Positions 52,593-63,519 of a stretch of DNA of 64,000 bases are shown one piece after another; the stretch's first letter is position 1; each line of letters begins with the position of its first letter. The DNA lies in NCBI RefSeq assembly GCF_003367175.1, contig NZ_QRGA01000004.1:62001-126000 (forward strand), in the 5' to 3' direction. Below the pieces are notes generated by a model, which did not search any database, was not told where the DNA came from, and worked only from the letters and a program-made list of their open reading frames with translations. This DNA is from Trinickia dinghuensis (GTDB lineage: Bacteria > Pseudomonadota > Gammaproteobacteria > Burkholderiales > Burkholderiaceae). Both the position numbers and the translations under genes were made by a program.

Positions 52593-54929
52593 GTGTCGAA
52601 GAAAGCATCGCCTGTCGCCAAAATCGAGCCCTACACCCATCCGGCCGCGGGTTGGGGCGCGTTGAAGTCCGTCACGGTCAATCTGATCAAGGAGAGGGTA
52701 CCGGGCGCGCATTACAGGGCGCTACTGCGCCAGAACCAGCCGAACGGCTTCGATTGTCCCGGCTGCGCGTGGCCGGACCGCAAGCATGCGTCCACGTTCG
52801 AGTTCTGCGAGAACGGCGTGAAGGCGGTCGCCGCCGAAGCCACGGGCAAGCGAGCGACGCCTGCGTTCTTCGAAGCACATTCGGTTACGGCGCTGCTCGA
52901 GCAATCGGACTACGAACTCGAGCAGCACGGCCGCCTGACCGATCCGATGATCTACGACGCCGAGACCGATCGCTACCGCCCGATCGACTGGGACGATGCC
53001 TTCAAGCTGATCGCGCGTCATTTGCGGGCGTTGCCCGATCCGAACCAGGCGGCGTTCTATACCTCGGGCCGCGCCAGCAACGAGGCCGCGTTCCTGTATC
53101 AGTTGCTGGTGCGGCGATACGGCACGAACAATTTCCCCGATTGCTCGAACATGTGCCACGAGGCGACGAGCCGCGGATTGCCGGCAACGGTCGGTGTCGG
53201 CAAGGGCACGGTCACGCTCGAGGACTTCGAGACCGCCGATGCGATCTTCGTGTTCGGCCAGAATCCGGCGACGAACCATCCGCGCATGTTGAGCGAGCTT
53301 CGCGAGTGCGCGAAGCGCGGTGCCGCGATCGTCTCGATCAACCCGCTCAAGGAGCGCGGAATGGAGCGCTTCGCCGATCCGCAAAGCCCGCTGGAGATGC
53401 TGACGATGTCGAGCACGCGTATCGCGGGGCGCTTCGTGCAGCCGACGGTGGGCGGCGATTTCGCGCTGATCAAGGGGATCGCGAAGCGCGTGCTCGAACT
53501 CGACGACGATGCGCGCGCAATCGGCTCGGCGCGTGTGCTCGACGTCGCGTTCATCGACGCGCACACGAGCGGCTTCGACACCTTCGCGGCCGATCTGCGC
53601 GCGGAAAGCTGGGCCGCGCTCGTTGCGGAAAGCGGGGTGCCGTACGAGCAGATCGACGATCTCGCGGGGCTTTACGCCCGCAGCGAGCGCGTGATCGTCA
53701 CGTGGGGAATGGGCCTCACACAGCACAAGCATTCGGTCGCGACCGTGCAGTTGTTGTCGAACCTGATGATGATGCGCGGCAATATCGGCAAAGAGGGCGC
53801 CGGGCTGTGTCCGGTGCGGGGGCACTCGAACGTGCAGGGCAATCGAACGGTCGGCATCGAAGAGAAACCGACGCCCGCGTTTCTGGACCGCCTTGGCCGC
53901 GCATTCGATTTCGAGCCGCCGCGCAGGCATGGCTACGATGTCGTCGAGACGATCGAAGCCATGCTCGAAGGCCACATCAGGGTGTTCATCGGGCTAGGCG
54001 GCAACTTCGCGATGGCAACGCCCGATACGCCGCGTACGTGGGAGGGGCTGCGCCGCTGCGCGCTGACCGTTCATATCACGACGAAGCTGAATCGGAGCCA
54101 CCTGATCCATGGCCGGGACGCATTGATCCTGCCGACGCTCGGCCGCACGGAAATCGATCTGCAGAACGGTGTCTCTCAGGGCGTGACGGTCGAGGACTCG
54201 ATGAGCATGGTGCACATGTCGTATGGGATGAATCAGCCTGCTTCCCCGAATCTGCTGTCGGAGCCGGCGATCGTCGCGCGCATGGGGCATGCCTTGTTCA
54301 GCGATGGAGAAGACGGCGTCGATAGCGTCGACTGGCTCGGTTACGGCGCCGGCTATTCGCGCATTCGCGATGCGATCGAGGCATCCATCGCAGGTTTCGA
54401 CGATTACAACGCACGGGTCGCGCATCCGCGCGGATTTCATTTGCGTGTCGCATCGCGTGAGAGAGAGTGGCTGACGCCATCCGGGAAGGCGACGTTCATC
54501 GCGCACGCGCTGCCGTCCGACACGCCGATCCAGCGTGCCCGCGCACGGCACGGCCGGCGCTTGATGACGCTGATGACGACACGCTCGCACGATCAGTACA
54601 ACACGACGATCTACGCGCTGAGCGACCGCTATCGCGGTGTCTATAACGAGCGCCGCGTGTTGTTCATCCACCCCGACGATATCCGCATGCTCGGCTTCGA
54701 AGCCGGGCAGCGCGTCGATCTCGAGACGGTTTGGGACGACGGCGTGGAGCGCCGCGCGCATGGATTTTTGCTGGTCGAATACGACATTCCGCGCGGCTGC
54801 ATCGGAGCGTACTACCCGGAGACGAATCCGCTCGTGCCGCTCGATAGCGTTGGCGACGTGTGCAACACGCCAACCTCGAAGTCCGTGCCGGTGTTGATAC
54901 ATCGGGCAGCGCAGAGCGCGCTCGGCTAA
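52593..54929 (+). CDS. FdhF/YdeP-family molybdopterin oxidoreductase
   Basis: The 778-residue protein begins with GTG after a GAAGAGG site. It contains DCPGCAWPDRKHASTFEFCENG near residues 53-75, IDWDDAFKLIARHLRAL, the probable Mo-ligand region DCSNMCHEATSRG, and a C-terminal molydopterin dinucleotide-binding domain (MTTRSHDQYNTTIYAL). In E. coli, YdeP is linked to acid resistance; its substrate is unknown. Unlike true formate dehydrogenases, no electron-transfer subunits lie nearby. It shares the neighbourhood with a ModE-like gene and the nitrate reductase. Confidence 0.9.
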   Translation: MSKKASPVAKIEPYTHPAAGWGALKSVTVNLIKERVPGAHYRALLRQNQPNGFDCPGCAWPDRKHASTFEFCENGVKAVAAEATGKRATPAFFEAHSVTALLEQSDYELEQHGRLTDPMIYDAETDRYRPIDWDDAFKLIARHLRALPDPNQAAFYTSGRASNEAAFLYQLLVRRYGTNNFPDCSNMCHEATSRGLPATVGVGKGTVTLEDFETADAIFVFGQNPATNHPRMLSELRECAKRGAAIVSINPLKERGMERFADPQSPLEMLTMSSTRIAGRFVQPTVGGDFALIKGIAKRVLELDDDARAIGSARVLDVAFIDAHTSGFDTFAADLRAESWAALVAESGVPYEQIDDLAGLYARSERVIVTWGMGLTQHKHSVATVQLLSNLMMMRGNIGKEGAGLCPVRGHSNVQGNRTVGIEEKPTPAFLDRLGRAFDFEPPRRHGYDVVETIEAMLEGHIRVFIGLGGNFAMATPDTPRTWEGLRRCALTVHITTKLNRSHLIHGRDALILPTLGRTEIDLQNGVSQGVTVEDSMSMVHMSYGMNQPASPNLLSEPAIVARMGHALFSDGEDGVDSVDWLGYGAGYSRIRDAIEASIAGFDDYNARVAHPRGFHLRVASREREWLTPSGKATFIAHALPSDTPIQRARARHGRRLMTLMTTRSHDQYNTTIYALSDRYRGVYNERRVLFIHPDDIRMLGFEAGQRVDLETVWDDGVERRAHGFLLVEYDIPRGCIGAYYPETNPLVPLDSVGDVCNTPTSKSVPVLIHRAAQSALG

Positions 54930-55075
54930 CTGCACGAGGAGGGGGAAGGGGGTATCTGGCTCGAACGGATGCTCCGTGTGATTCCGGCGATGCGATGGCC
55001 GAAGCGGTCGCGGCGTGACGTCGTTAGCCGGCGGTCCGTTTTCGGGCAAGGCATGCCGTCGTGTATGCTTCGCGC

Positions 55076-55462
55076 ATGACACCCTCCCGCACGACTTCAA
55101 AACCGGCTGCTTCCAAAGTGCCGAAGGCCAGTTTCCGCATGCGCATCCGCTTGGGTGAAACGGTTGCGATCGGTCCAGGGAAGGTATCTCTGCTCGAGGC
55201 GATCCGCGAGCACGGCTCCATTTCCGGCGCGGCGCGCGGGCTTGGCATGTCGTATCGACGCGCTTGGATGTTGCTAGACGAACTCAACCGATCGTTAAGC
55301 TCGCCGGCTACGCTGTCCGAGCAGGGCGGGGCCAATGGCGGCGGCTGTACGCTCACGGAGGTGGGGGAAGAGGTCGTTCGCCTGTATCGCAACATCGAGC
55401 AGCAGGCGCAACAAAGCTGCGCGACGCAAATCGCTGAGCTAAGCGGACTCTTGCTGCGGTGA
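55076..55462 (+). CDS. ModE-like winged-helix DNA-binding protein without molbindin domain
   Basis: The 128-residue protein begins at 55076. Residues 30-95 form a LysR/ModE-type winged helix (KVSLLEAIREHGSISGAARGLGMSYRRAWMLLDELN). The molybdate-binding MOP domains of full-length ModE (about 260 residues) are absent, as in short ModE-like regulators. It lies between two molybdoenzyme genes and probably regulates one or both, though metal sensing would need another part. Confidence 0.85.
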   Translation: MTPSRTTSKPAASKVPKASFRMRIRLGETVAIGPGKVSLLEAIREHGSISGAARGLGMSYRRAWMLLDELNRSLSSPATLSEQGGANGGGCTLTEVGEEVVRLYRNIEQQAQQSCATQIAELSGLLLR

Positions 55463-55521
55463 CGAGGCGGCTTCTAGGCGGTCCGTATTGATGCCGCGCG
55501 AGGCATTAAAGAAAGCCTCGA

Positions 55522-56058
55522 TCAATGAGCGATCAACGTCTCTTCGATGGCCGAGCCTTGCCGATCGCTGCGCATAAACGGAGGCAATGCCGTCCGTGTG
55601 CCGCACGCGAGCATATGGTCGACGCAAAGTCCGACCAGCATCGTATCCAAATGCTCCAGCGCGTCCGCTACGTCACGAAGCGCAGCTTCATCGGCGACGG
55701 GCGACTCTGAAAAAATGATGTCGCGATGGGCTTCCGCAAGCGCGGCATACCGGATGAACCGCTTTAGCTCCCCCAGGCGGCGAAGCTTCGCACGCTCGGC
55801 GTGAATGGCGAGCGATGAGAGCAGTTGGTCGAAGCGCTGCGAATCGGGCGCGCCGCCGACGCCGTCTTTCGGCTCTCCACCCGAAAGCATCGCAACGAAG
55901 CGAAGCACGCTGCCCCGCAGCCGTACGAATGCGTCGACCACCTCGCCGATCAGTTCGATGCGTTGATGCCCGGCTCGCCGCCGCAACGGGACGACGCCCG
56001 CGGATATTTCGTCGTGCAGCATGCCGATGTCGAACGCCCATTGCGCTGAATGTTCCAT
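55522..56058 (-). CDS. Unrecognised 178-residue protein beside the nitrate reductase gene
   Basis: The start at 56058 is supported by a GGAGAAGG site 4 bases upstream; the open frame continues further but only into non-coding-like sequence. The product is predicted largely helical, with no signal peptide, membrane segment or catalytic motif that I recognise. Helices such as ALRDVADALEHLDTMLVGLCVDHMLACG suggest a bundle. It lies head to head with the nitrate reductase fusion (264-bp gap) and tail to tail with the ModE-like gene, so it could be a regulator or assembly factor of that enzyme. Confidence 0.7.
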   Translation of the reverse strand: MEHSAQWAFDIGMLHDEISAGVVPLRRRAGHQRIELIGEVVDAFVRLRGSVLRFVAMLSGGEPKDGVGGAPDSQRFDQLLSSLAIHAERAKLRRLGELKRFIRYAALAEAHRDIIFSESPVADEAALRDVADALEHLDTMLVGLCVDHMLACGTRTALPPFMRSDRQGSAIEETLIAH

Positions 56059-56322
56059 TGCACCTTCTCCGCCATTGGTTTCATTGCTGCATCGTTCAAT
56101 CGTCGAAATATACAGCAGAATACAACGACGCGGTGAAGGCCGCCGGCTGGTGGATTCCGGGTGCACCGTCGCCGCACGCATTGGGTGCTGCGGCGCACCA
56201 TGCGCGTGCGGCTTTGCCTGAAAATGGCCACGCACGTCGCTAATCCACCACGATCGAAGCCGCTGATTCCTTGATTTCGTCGACGCAAGTATCGAATTGA
56301 CCGGCTGGCCCGGAATTCGCTT

Positions 56323-59300
56323 ATGCCCGGCGGTCCCCACAGCCGAGATCAATGCGTGACGATCAAAACCGTCGATACCGTGTGCCCATACTGCGGCGTG
56401 GGCTGTGGCATGACGCTGCACGTCGAGAACGAGCAGGTCGTCAAGATCTCCGGCAATAAGGATCATCCAAGCAACTTCGGCCGACTCTGCACGAAGGGAT
56501 CGTCGGCCCACGTTGCGCTACGCAAGTCGGGCCGGCTCGAGCACGCATTCCTACGCCACCGGCGCGACGCCGATCCTGTGCCGATGCCGATCGCGCAGGC
56601 AATCGACGAAACCGCGCGCCGGCTGCGGTCGATACTCGACGCTCATGGCCCCGATGCGCTGTCGTTCTACGTCTCCGGGCAGATGTCGATCGAGGCGCAG
56701 TACCTGATCAACAAGCTCGCCAAAGGCTACGTCGGCACCAACAACATCGAATCGAATTCGCGCCTATGCATGGCAAGCGCCGGAAGCGGCTACAAGCTTT
56801 CGCTCGGCGCCGACGGGCCCCCAGGTTCGTATCAAGACTTCGACAAAGCCAATCTGTTCTTCGTCATCGGCGCGAACATGGCGGACTGCCATCCGATTTT
56901 GTTCCTGCGCATGATGGAACGCGTAAAGGCAGGTGCGAAGCTGATCGTCGTGGACCCTCGGCGCAACGCGACCGCCGACAAGGCGCATCTGTTCATGCAG
57001 ATTCGACCCGGCACCGATCTCGCGCTGCTCAACGGTTTGCTGCACCTGTTGCATGCGAACGGCCAGACCGATGCCGATTTCATCTCGCACTACACCGAAG
57101 GCTGGGACGACATGCCCGCCTTCCTCGACGACTACACGCCGGCCAAGGTATCGGAGATCACCGGCATCGCCGAGGACGACATCCGCCGCGCGGCGCAATG
57201 GATCGGCGAGGCTCCCGAATGGATGAGCTGCTGGACGATGGGGCTCAACCAGAGCACGCACGGCACCTGGAACACGAACGCGATCTGCAACCTGCATCTG
57301 GCGACGGGCAAGATCTGCCGTCCCGGCAGCGGACCGTTCTCGTTGACGGGACAGCCCAACGCGATGGGCGGCCGCGAAATGGGCTACATGGGGCCCGGCT
57401 TGCCGGGCCAGCGCTCGGTGCTTGTCGACGCGGATCGCCGGTTTGTCGAAGACGTATGGAAGGTACCGAGCGGGAGGCTGAAAACCTCCGTCGGCGGCGG
57501 CACGATCGATATGTTCTCGCGCATGGCGGCGGGCGATATCAAGGCATGCTGGATCGTTTGCACCAATCCTGTTGCTACCGTCGCCAACCGGCAGACCGTC
57601 GTGACGGGGCTCAGTGCGGCGGAGCTCGTCATCACGCAGGACGCGTTCCTCGATACGGAAACGAACCGGTACGCCGACATCCTGTTGCCCGGCGCGCTCT
57701 GGGCCGAAGCCGAAGGGGTGATGATCAACTCCGAGCGCAACATGACGTTGATGCAAAAGGCCATCGACCCGCCGGGCGAAGCGCTGCCCGACTGGCAGAT
57801 CATTGCGCGGGTGGCTTGCGCGATGGGATTCGCCGATGCGTTCAGCTATGCGTCGGCCGAAGAAGTATTCGACGAGATCACGCGCTTCGCGAATCCGAAG
57901 ACCGGCTACGACCTGCGCGGGGCAAGCCATCGGAAGCTGCGCGAGACGCCGCTGCAGTGGCCCTGCGCGCCCGGCCCGCTACGCGACCGGAACCCGATCC
58001 GCTATTTGAACGACGGGGTGAGCCAGGCCTTGAAGGAGCACGCCGACGGCAGCCGCCCGCGCATCGTGTTCGCCACGCCGCACGGCAAGGGTGTGTTCTT
58101 CGCGCGGCCCCACGCCGATCCCGCGGAAATGCCCGACCCGTTGTTTCCCATTGTGCTCAATACGGGCCGGCTGCAGCATCAGTGGCACACGATGACGAAG
58201 ACCGGCAAGGTTGCGATGCTGAACAAGCTGAATCCCGCGCCATTCGTCGAGATCCATCCCGAGGATGCGACAACGCTCGGCATAGCGGAAAAAGACCGTG
58301 TCGAAATCCGCTCGCGCCGCGGCCGGGCCGTGCTGCCCGCGGTGGTCACCGACCGCGTCCGCCCCGGCAACTGCTTTGCCCCGATGCACTGGAACGACGT
58401 GTTCGGCGAGGAGCTTTGCATCAACGCGGTCACGAGCGACGCGGTCGATCGGATTTCCCAGCAGCCGGAACTCAAGTTCTGCGCGGTCGCGCTCAGCACA
58501 GCCGCGGTTGAATCCCATTCGCTCCCGCAGGACCTCATTCAGGATGCGGCACCGTCGCATCATCGGTCCGTCTCGGACGTGACTACCTCCCTCTTCACGC
58601 AGGAATCCGATATGTCCCGTATCGACGCGCTCAGCGCGATTCTCGGCCTGGGCGAACTCGCCGCGCCCCCGATAACCGACGCCGAACGTGTCTATCTGGC
58701 CGGCTTCATCAGCGGCCTGCGCACCTCGATGCAGACCGCGCGCGGCATACCCGTGCTACCGGCGAGCGCGCCGTTTGGGGCGACAACCCGCATGTGGGTC
58801 GACGGATTGCTTGCCGGTACGTTCAGCCGCAGCGAGGTGCCCGGCGGGGCCGCACCTGCAGCGTCGGACATGCCCGCGCTCGCGCAAGAAAAAGCGGCCG
58901 GCGTGCAGATCGTGCATACACGCCCGAAGGTCACGCTCCTATGGGCTTCCCAGACCGGCAACGTCGAGTCGCTCGTCGAGCGCTACGCCATGCAGTTGAT
59001 GGAGGCCGGCTTCGAGATTCGCACAGCGTGCATGGGCGATTACGCGATCGCGAACCTGCCGAAAGCGCAATACGTGCTGCTGATGACGAGCACCTTCGGC
59101 GACGGCGATCCGCCCGACAATGGCCAGGAATTTTGGGCGTCGCTCAAATCGGCAAGTGCACCGCGTCTCGACTCCGTTCGCTACGCGGTGCTGGCTTTCG
59201 GCGACCGCAACTACGACCCGTTTTGCGGGCACGGTTCCAATGTCGATCAGCGCATGTTGGAACTGGGCGCGGTCCGCCTGACGGAGCGCACGGATTGCGA

Positions 59301-60543
59301 CACCGAGTTTCAGCCGTCCGCCGACAGCTGGCTCGATCGGACCGTCGCCTGTATCAAGGCGGACGATGCCGCGCAGCACGCGGTATCCGCCGAGGGCGCG
59401 ATTCCCGAAGTGCTGCCGGGCTGCGCGGCCACGAAGGCACGGCCGGCGCCGTCGAAACTCGTGAGCAACGTCCGTCTGAATCGGAGCGGGGCGTCGAAAG
59501 ACACCCGCTCGTTCTCGCTCGCGAGCGGCGACGCCAGCCTCGAATATGAAGCCGGCGACGCGCTGGGCGTGTGGCCGACCAACTGTCCCGAACTCGTTGA
59601 CGAACTGCTCGGGCTGACGGGATTGAAGGCGGAAGCAGCGGTGAGCGTGGCCGGTATAGGCGACATGCGGCTCGCCGACGCATTGGCCCGGCACTTCGAA
59701 ATCGCGCGGCCGAGCGCGGAAGCCTTGACCTTCATCGCAGCGCGGGCGAGCGGGACCGGACTTAAGAATTTGCTTGGCGAGGACCACAAGGCCGAACTCA
59801 AACAATGGCTCTGGGGCCAGCAGCTGACCGACATCCTTCACGAGTATCCGGTCGCGCTGTCCGCTCCCGAATTGCTCGGCATGCTCAAGCGCCTCCAGCC
59901 GCGTTTGTACTCGATTTCGTCGAGCCCCAAGGCGCACGCGGGCGAGGTCCACCTGACCGTGGCGGCGGTGCGCTACAGCAACGGCCGTCGCGATCGCAAG
60001 GGCGTGGCGTCGACGTTTCTGGCCGATCGTGCTGACGACGCGCCGGTGCCTGTATTCGTGCAGAAGAGCACGCACTTCCGTCCGCCGCGCAGCGGCGATA
60101 CACCGATGATCATGGTCGGCCCGGGCACCGGCGTCGCGCCGTTTCGCGGCTTCCTGCACGAGCGCCGGGCGCGCGGCGACACAGGCCGCAACTGGCTTTT
60201 CTTCGGCGAGCAGCGTGCGGCGACCGACTTCTACTATCGCGACGAGCTCGAGGGTATGCACAACAGCGGACTGTTGAGCCGGCTGGATGTCGCGTTTTCT
60301 CGCGATCAGCAGGACAAGATCTACGTGCAGGATCGCATGCGCGAGCAGGGTGCCGAGTTGTGGGCATGGCTGCAGGATGGGGCCAGTTTCTACGTGTGCG
60401 GCGACGCGAGCCGCATGGCCAAGGATGTCGACGCCGCGCTGCGATCCGTCGTCGCGCGGCATGGCGGCATGACCGATGACAAGGCGGCCGACTACGTCTC
60501 CTCGCTGACGCGAGACAAGCGATACGTTCGCGATGTTTATTGA
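56323..60543 (+). CDS. Assimilatory nitrate reductase fused to a CysJ-type flavoprotein reductase
   Basis: The 1,406-residue protein joins two enzymes. Residues 15-75 hold the 4Fe-4S site ([10 protein letters not shown] and GRLCTKG), residues 75-720 form the Mo-bis-MGD catalytic part ([21 protein letters not shown], and [14 protein letters not shown] in the dinucleotide-binding domain). After a linker, residues 865-1010 are flavodoxin ([23 protein letters not shown]), about 1035-1240 the FAD domain (RLYSISSSP) and 1255-1406 the NADPH domain ([24 protein letters not shown]), ending in Tyr as in CysJ. It should reduce nitrate to nitrite in the cytosol directly with NADPH. No nitrate transporter or nitrite reductase genes are in view. 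Its end overlaps kdgT by 7 bases, tail to tail. Confidence 0.93.
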   Translation: MPGGPHSRDQCVTIKTVDTVCPYCGVGCGMTLHVENEQVVKISGNKDHPSNFGRLCTKGSSAHVALRKSGRLEHAFLRHRRDADPVPMPIAQAIDETARRLRSILDAHGPDALSFYVSGQMSIEAQYLINKLAKGYVGTNNIESNSRLCMASAGSGYKLSLGADGPPGSYQDFDKANLFFVIGANMADCHPILFLRMMERVKAGAKLIVVDPRRNATADKAHLFMQIRPGTDLALLNGLLHLLHANGQTDADFISHYTEGWDDMPAFLDDYTPAKVSEITGIAEDDIRRAAQWIGEAPEWMSCWTMGLNQSTHGTWNTNAICNLHLATGKICRPGSGPFSLTGQPNAMGGREMGYMGPGLPGQRSVLVDADRRFVEDVWKVPSGRLKTSVGGGTIDMFSRMAAGDIKACWIVCTNPVATVANRQTVVTGLSAAELVITQDAFLDTETNRYADILLPGALWAEAEGVMINSERNMTLMQKAIDPPGEALPDWQIIARVACAMGFADAFSYASAEEVFDEITRFANPKTGYDLRGASHRKLRETPLQWPCAPGPLRDRNPIRYLNDGVSQALKEHADGSRPRIVFATPHGKGVFFARPHADPAEMPDPLFPIVLNTGRLQHQWHTMTKTGKVAMLNKLNPAPFVEIHPEDATTLGIAEKDRVEIRSRRGRAVLPAVVTDRVRPGNCFAPMHWNDVFGEELCINAVTSDAVDRISQQPELKFCAVALSTAAVESHSLPQDLIQDAAPSHHRSVSDVTTSLFTQESDMSRIDALSAILGLGELAAPPITDAERVYLAGFISGLRTSMQTARGIPVLPASAPFGATTRMWVDGLLAGTFSRSEVPGGAAPAASDMPALAQEKAAGVQIVHTRPKVTLLWASQTGNVESLVERYAMQLMEAGFEIRTACMGDYAIANLPKAQYVLLMTSTFGDGDPPDNGQEFWASLKSASAPRLDSVRYAVLAFGDRNYDPFCGHGSNVDQRMLELGAVRLTERTDCDTEFQPSADSWLDRTVACIKADDAAQHAVSAEGAIPEVLPGCAATKARPAPSKLVSNVRLNRSGASKDTRSFSLASGDASLEYEAGDALGVWPTNCPELVDELLGLTGLKAEAAVSVAGIGDMRLADALARHFEIARPSAEALTFIAARASGTGLKNLLGEDHKAELKQWLWGQQLTDILHEYPVALSAPELLGMLKRLQPRLYSISSSPKAHAGEVHLTVAAVRYSNGRRDRKGVASTFLADRADDAPVPVFVQKSTHFRPPRSGDTPMIMVGPGTGVAPFRGFLHERRARGDTGRNWLFFGEQRAATDFYYRDELEGMHNSGLLSRLDVAFSRDQQDKIYVQDRMREQGAELWAWLQDGASFYVCGDASRMAKDVDAALRSVVARHGGMTDDKAADYVSSLTRDKRYVRDVY

Positions 60544-61532
60544 GCTTCGGGCAGGCTCATAGAAACGCGCTGATCGCCGCCACCCGCGCGCATTGCCCGC
60601 CGTGCCCACATCGCCGTGAGTATCGGCACGAGAATCGCCGTGACGAGGCACGCGGTCGCGACGATTGCCGTTGCCGCCGGCACCATCGGCTTGAACTGGG
60701 GAATCATCTCGCCGATGATCGCCGGATTCGCGACCGCGGCGCCGGCCGTCGACGACGCGGCGAGTCCCGCCGCTCCATTGCCGCCCCCTAGAAACTTATC
60801 CGCGAAGATCAGCGGCACGCCCGTGACGACGATCACGGCGAGCCCGAGGACGGTGCCCGGCAAGTCGCTTTTCGCTATCACGTGCAGGTCGATGCCGTTG
60901 CCGAGCGCGAAGCCGAAGAACGGGATGAGCGGCACCACGCAGCGCCCGAACAGCTCGCGCAGATCCGCATCGAGATTGCCGAGCGCGAAGCCGATCAGGA
61001 ACGGCAGCACGGCGCCGGCGAAGAGGCGAGGCTCGAATACGGCGACGCCGGCCGCGCCGAGAATCATCATGCTGACGAGCGGCCCCGATTCGATCGACAT
61101 CAGCACGAACGCCCCGGCTTCCTCCTTGCTGCCGTACTGCTGCATCACGGCCGCGTAGAGGCCGCCGTTGGTCATGTCCATCGACGCCGTGATCGCGAGC
61201 ACCGATAGCCCGGCGAAGAGCCCCGTCTTGATGCCGTCGCCGGGGATGAAGTGTGCGGCGATCACCGTCGCGATCCACGCGACCACGAACTTCGTGACGA
61301 CGAGCGTGCCCGATTTGCGCAGCACGACGCCCGTCGCGCGCAGGTTGATCGTCGCGCCCATGCAGAAGAACCACACGGCGAGGATCGGTACCGTGCCCGC
61401 GATCAGGCCGTTGGTGAACGAACCGAAGTACTTCCCGGCGTTGGGCGCGAACGTATGCACGCACGCACCGAGCAGCATCGGAACCAGCATGAGTCCGCCC
61501 GGAATGCGGTCGATAGCCTGTTTCAGCTTCAC
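60537..61532 (-). CDS. kdgT: 2-keto-3-deoxygluconate permease
   Basis: The 331-residue membrane protein begins with GTG after GGAGAC and has about ten hydrophobic segments. [44 protein letters not shown] is characteristic of KdgT, as is [16 protein letters not shown] and the [15 protein letters not shown] motif near residue 260-275. It imports 2-keto-3-deoxygluconate with protons for the Entner-Doudoroff-like uronate route. It is divergent from kduI across a 281-bp region with operator-like palindromes. Confidence 0.95.
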   Translation of the reverse strand: MKLKQAIDRIPGGLMLVPMLLGACVHTFAPNAGKYFGSFTNGLIAGTVPILAVWFFCMGATINLRATGVVLRKSGTLVVTKFVVAWIATVIAAHFIPGDGIKTGLFAGLSVLAITASMDMTNGGLYAAVMQQYGSKEEAGAFVLMSIESGPLVSMMILGAAGVAVFEPRLFAGAVLPFLIGFALGNLDADLRELFGRCVVPLIPFFGFALGNGIDLHVIAKSDLPGTVLGLAVIVVTGVPLIFADKFLGGGNGAAGLAASSTAGAAVANPAIIGEMIPQFKPMVPAATAIVATACLVTAILVPILTAMWARRAMRAGGGDQRVSMSLPEAQ

Positions 61533-61603
61533 GTCTCCTCCGTGGACGTCGACGCGTCCCGTTGTTGAATGATGAGTGCCGATGGATTATAGTCACAAAA
61601 AAT

Positions 61604-61616
61604 GGAACAGCGTTCC
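61604..61616. promoter_or_regulatory. Putative KdgR operator 1
   Basis: GGAAC-AGC-GTTCC is a perfect palindrome inside the AT-rich stretch AAAAAATGGAACAG...CCGAAATT, 72 bp before the kdgT start. IclR-type KdgR regulators bind sites of this kind with GAAC/GTTC arms. Confidence 0.7.
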
Positions 61617-61712
61617 GAAATTGTACGAGCTTGAGCTAGTCGTATACCCTGTGAATAAAAGGGATTCGATTGGCGATCGTTGGCGGATGGGCGTGCGTCT
61701 GGCTAATAATTC

Positions 61713-61725
61713 GGACCGATGTTCC
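61713..61725. promoter_or_regulatory. Putative KdgR operator 2
   Basis: GGACC-GAT-GTTCC has the same 13-bp layout as the first site with one mismatch in the left arm. It lies 89 bp before kduI next to CATATATTAGG, which can hold a -10 element. Confidence 0.6.
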
Positions 61726-61813
61726 ATATATTAGGATCTCGGACTTTGCCCACGGGCAGGCAGTCGGCGGCGCGGATGCCGCGCGTTCGGCTCAATCACA
61801 TGGAGAACACGGC

Positions 61814-62650
61814 ATGCAAGTGCGGCAAGGCATACACAGCGAACACGCGAAAACGCTCGACACGGACGGCCTGCGCCGGCATTTCCTGGTGGAGAACGTG
61901 TTCGCGCCGGATGCGTTGTCGCTCACCTATAGCCATATCGACCGCATCATCGTAGGCGGCGCATCGCCCGCAACGCGGCCGGTCGAGGTGCCCGCGTCGC
62001 TCGGCGCCGCGATGGGTGTGAGCCATCTGCTCGAACGGCGCGAACTGGGCGCGATCAACATCGGCGGGCCCGGCTGGGTGGAAGCAGGCGGGCGGCGTCA
62101 CGCGGTGGGCACGGAAGAGGCAATCTACATCGGTCAAGGCGAGCAGGGCGTCGTGTTCGGCAGCGACGATCAAGCCCATCCGGCAAAGTTCTACCTGAAC
62201 TGCGCCCCCGCGCACACCGCGTATCCGACGCGCACGATCACCCTCGCGCAAGCCTCGCCCGAAACGCTCGGCGCCGCGGAAACGAGCAACCGCCGCACGA
62301 TCTACAAGTTCATCGTGCCCGACGTGCTGCCCACGTGCCAGCTCTCGATGGGGATGACGAAGCTCGAGCCGGGCAGTCTCTGGAACACGATGCCGTGCCA
62401 TACGCACGAGCGGCGGATGGAGGTGTATTTCTACTTCAACCTCTCCGATGACGCAGCGGTATTCCACATGCTCGGCGAACCGCGCGAGACGCGCCACCTG
62501 GTCGTGCACAACGAACAAGCGGTGATCTCGCCGAGCTGGTCGATTCATTCGGGCGTCGGCACGAAGGCCTATACGTTCATCTGGGGGATGGTCGGCGAGA
62601 ATCAGGTGTTCAAGGACATGGATCACGTCGCCGTTGCCGATCTGCGCTGA
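61814..62650 (+). CDS. kduI: 5-dehydro-4-deoxy-D-glucuronate isomerase
   Basis: The start at 61814 has GGAG 8 bases upstream and gives 278 residues ([27 protein letters not shown]); the frame extends upstream without family similarity. The zinc-binding cupin motif is [14 protein letters not shown], with further ligands in [15 protein letters not shown]. It converts 5-keto-4-deoxyuronate, released from pectin or similar polyuronides, to 3-deoxy-glycero-hexosulosonate. kduD follows after 4 bp. Confidence 0.96.
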   Translation: MQVRQGIHSEHAKTLDTDGLRRHFLVENVFAPDALSLTYSHIDRIIVGGASPATRPVEVPASLGAAMGVSHLLERRELGAINIGGPGWVEAGGRRHAVGTEEAIYIGQGEQGVVFGSDDQAHPAKFYLNCAPAHTAYPTRTITLAQASPETLGAAETSNRRTIYKFIVPDVLPTCQLSMGMTKLEPGSLWNTMPCHTHERRMEVYFYFNLSDDAAVFHMLGEPRETRHLVVHNEQAVISPSWSIHSGVGTKAYTFIWGMVGENQVFKDMDHVAVADLR

Positions 62651-62654
62651 CATC

Positions 62655-63461
62655 ATGAAACGCGACACCCCCAATCTTCCTGCAGCCGACGCTCGATCCG
62701 CGCTTGCCGGCCTGTTCGATCTGACCGGCAAGGTGGCGATCGTCACGGGCTGCAATACCGGGCTGGGTGCCGCGATGGCCGTCGCGCTGGCTTCGGCGGG
62801 CTGCGACATCGTCGGCGGAAACCGTTCGGATTCGGCCGCGACATCGGCGCGCGTCGAAGCGGCCGGGCGGCGCTTCGTCGAAGTGCAAGCGGACCTATCG
62901 ACGCTCGAGCCGGTCGAGCGGCTCGTTGCCGGCGCCGTCGACGCGTTCGGTCACGTCGACATCCTCGTCAACAACGCGGGCACGATCCGGCGCTGCGATG
63001 CGCTGGATTTCACCGAGGCGGACTGGGACGCCGTCATCGACGTGAATCTGAAGAGCGTGTTCTTCTTGTCTCAGGCCGTCGCCCGGCAGATGGTAAGGCA
63101 GGGCGGTGGCGGCAAGATCGTGAACGTCGCATCGATGCTGTCGTTCCAGGGCGGGATTCGTGTGCCCTCGTATACCGCGTCGAAAAGCGGCGTGCTGGGA
63201 CTGACCCGCCTGCTGGCGAACGAATGGGCCGCGCGCGGCATCAACGTGAACGCGATCGCGCCCGGCTACATGGAGACCGACAATACCGCACAACTGCGCG
63301 AGGACAGCCGGCGCAGCGACGAAATCCTCGGCCGCATCCCGGCCGGCCGGTGGGGCGTGCCCGACGATCTCGCGGGTGCGGCCCTGTTCCTCGCATCGCG
63401 CGCGTCGAACTATGTGCACGGCCACACGCTGGCTGTCGACGGCGGCTGGCTCGCGCGTTGA
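62655..63461 (+). CDS. kduD: 2-dehydro-3-deoxy-D-gluconate 5-dehydrogenase
   Basis: The 268-residue SDR starts at 62655, 4 bp after kduI. It has TGCNTGLGAAMA, VNNAGTIRR, the catalytic YTASKSG and a C-terminal HGHTLAVDGGWLAR, as in KduD. It reduces the product of KduI to 2-keto-3-deoxygluconate, which KdgT also imports, so the local genes feed one intermediate. The downstream regulator gene follows after 58 bp. Confidence 0.94.
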   Translation: MKRDTPNLPAADARSALAGLFDLTGKVAIVTGCNTGLGAAMAVALASAGCDIVGGNRSDSAATSARVEAAGRRFVEVQADLSTLEPVERLVAGAVDAFGHVDILVNNAGTIRRCDALDFTEADWDAVIDVNLKSVFFLSQAVARQMVRQGGGGKIVNVASMLSFQGGIRVPSYTASKSGVLGLTRLLANEWAARGINVNAIAPGYMETDNTAQLREDSRRSDEILGRIPAGRWGVPDDLAGAALFLASRASNYVHGHTLAVDGGWLAR

Positions 63462-63519
63462 TCCCGCGGCGCGGCGGACGCGTTATGCTTGCCGATTCGC
63501 CTCTCACGGATTCACGGAA

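Noticed and set aside
58939-60651. Open frame of 570 codons on the minus strand
   Set aside because: It lies antisense to the nitrate reductase flavoprotein half and crosses into kdgT; composition is that of a shadow frame.
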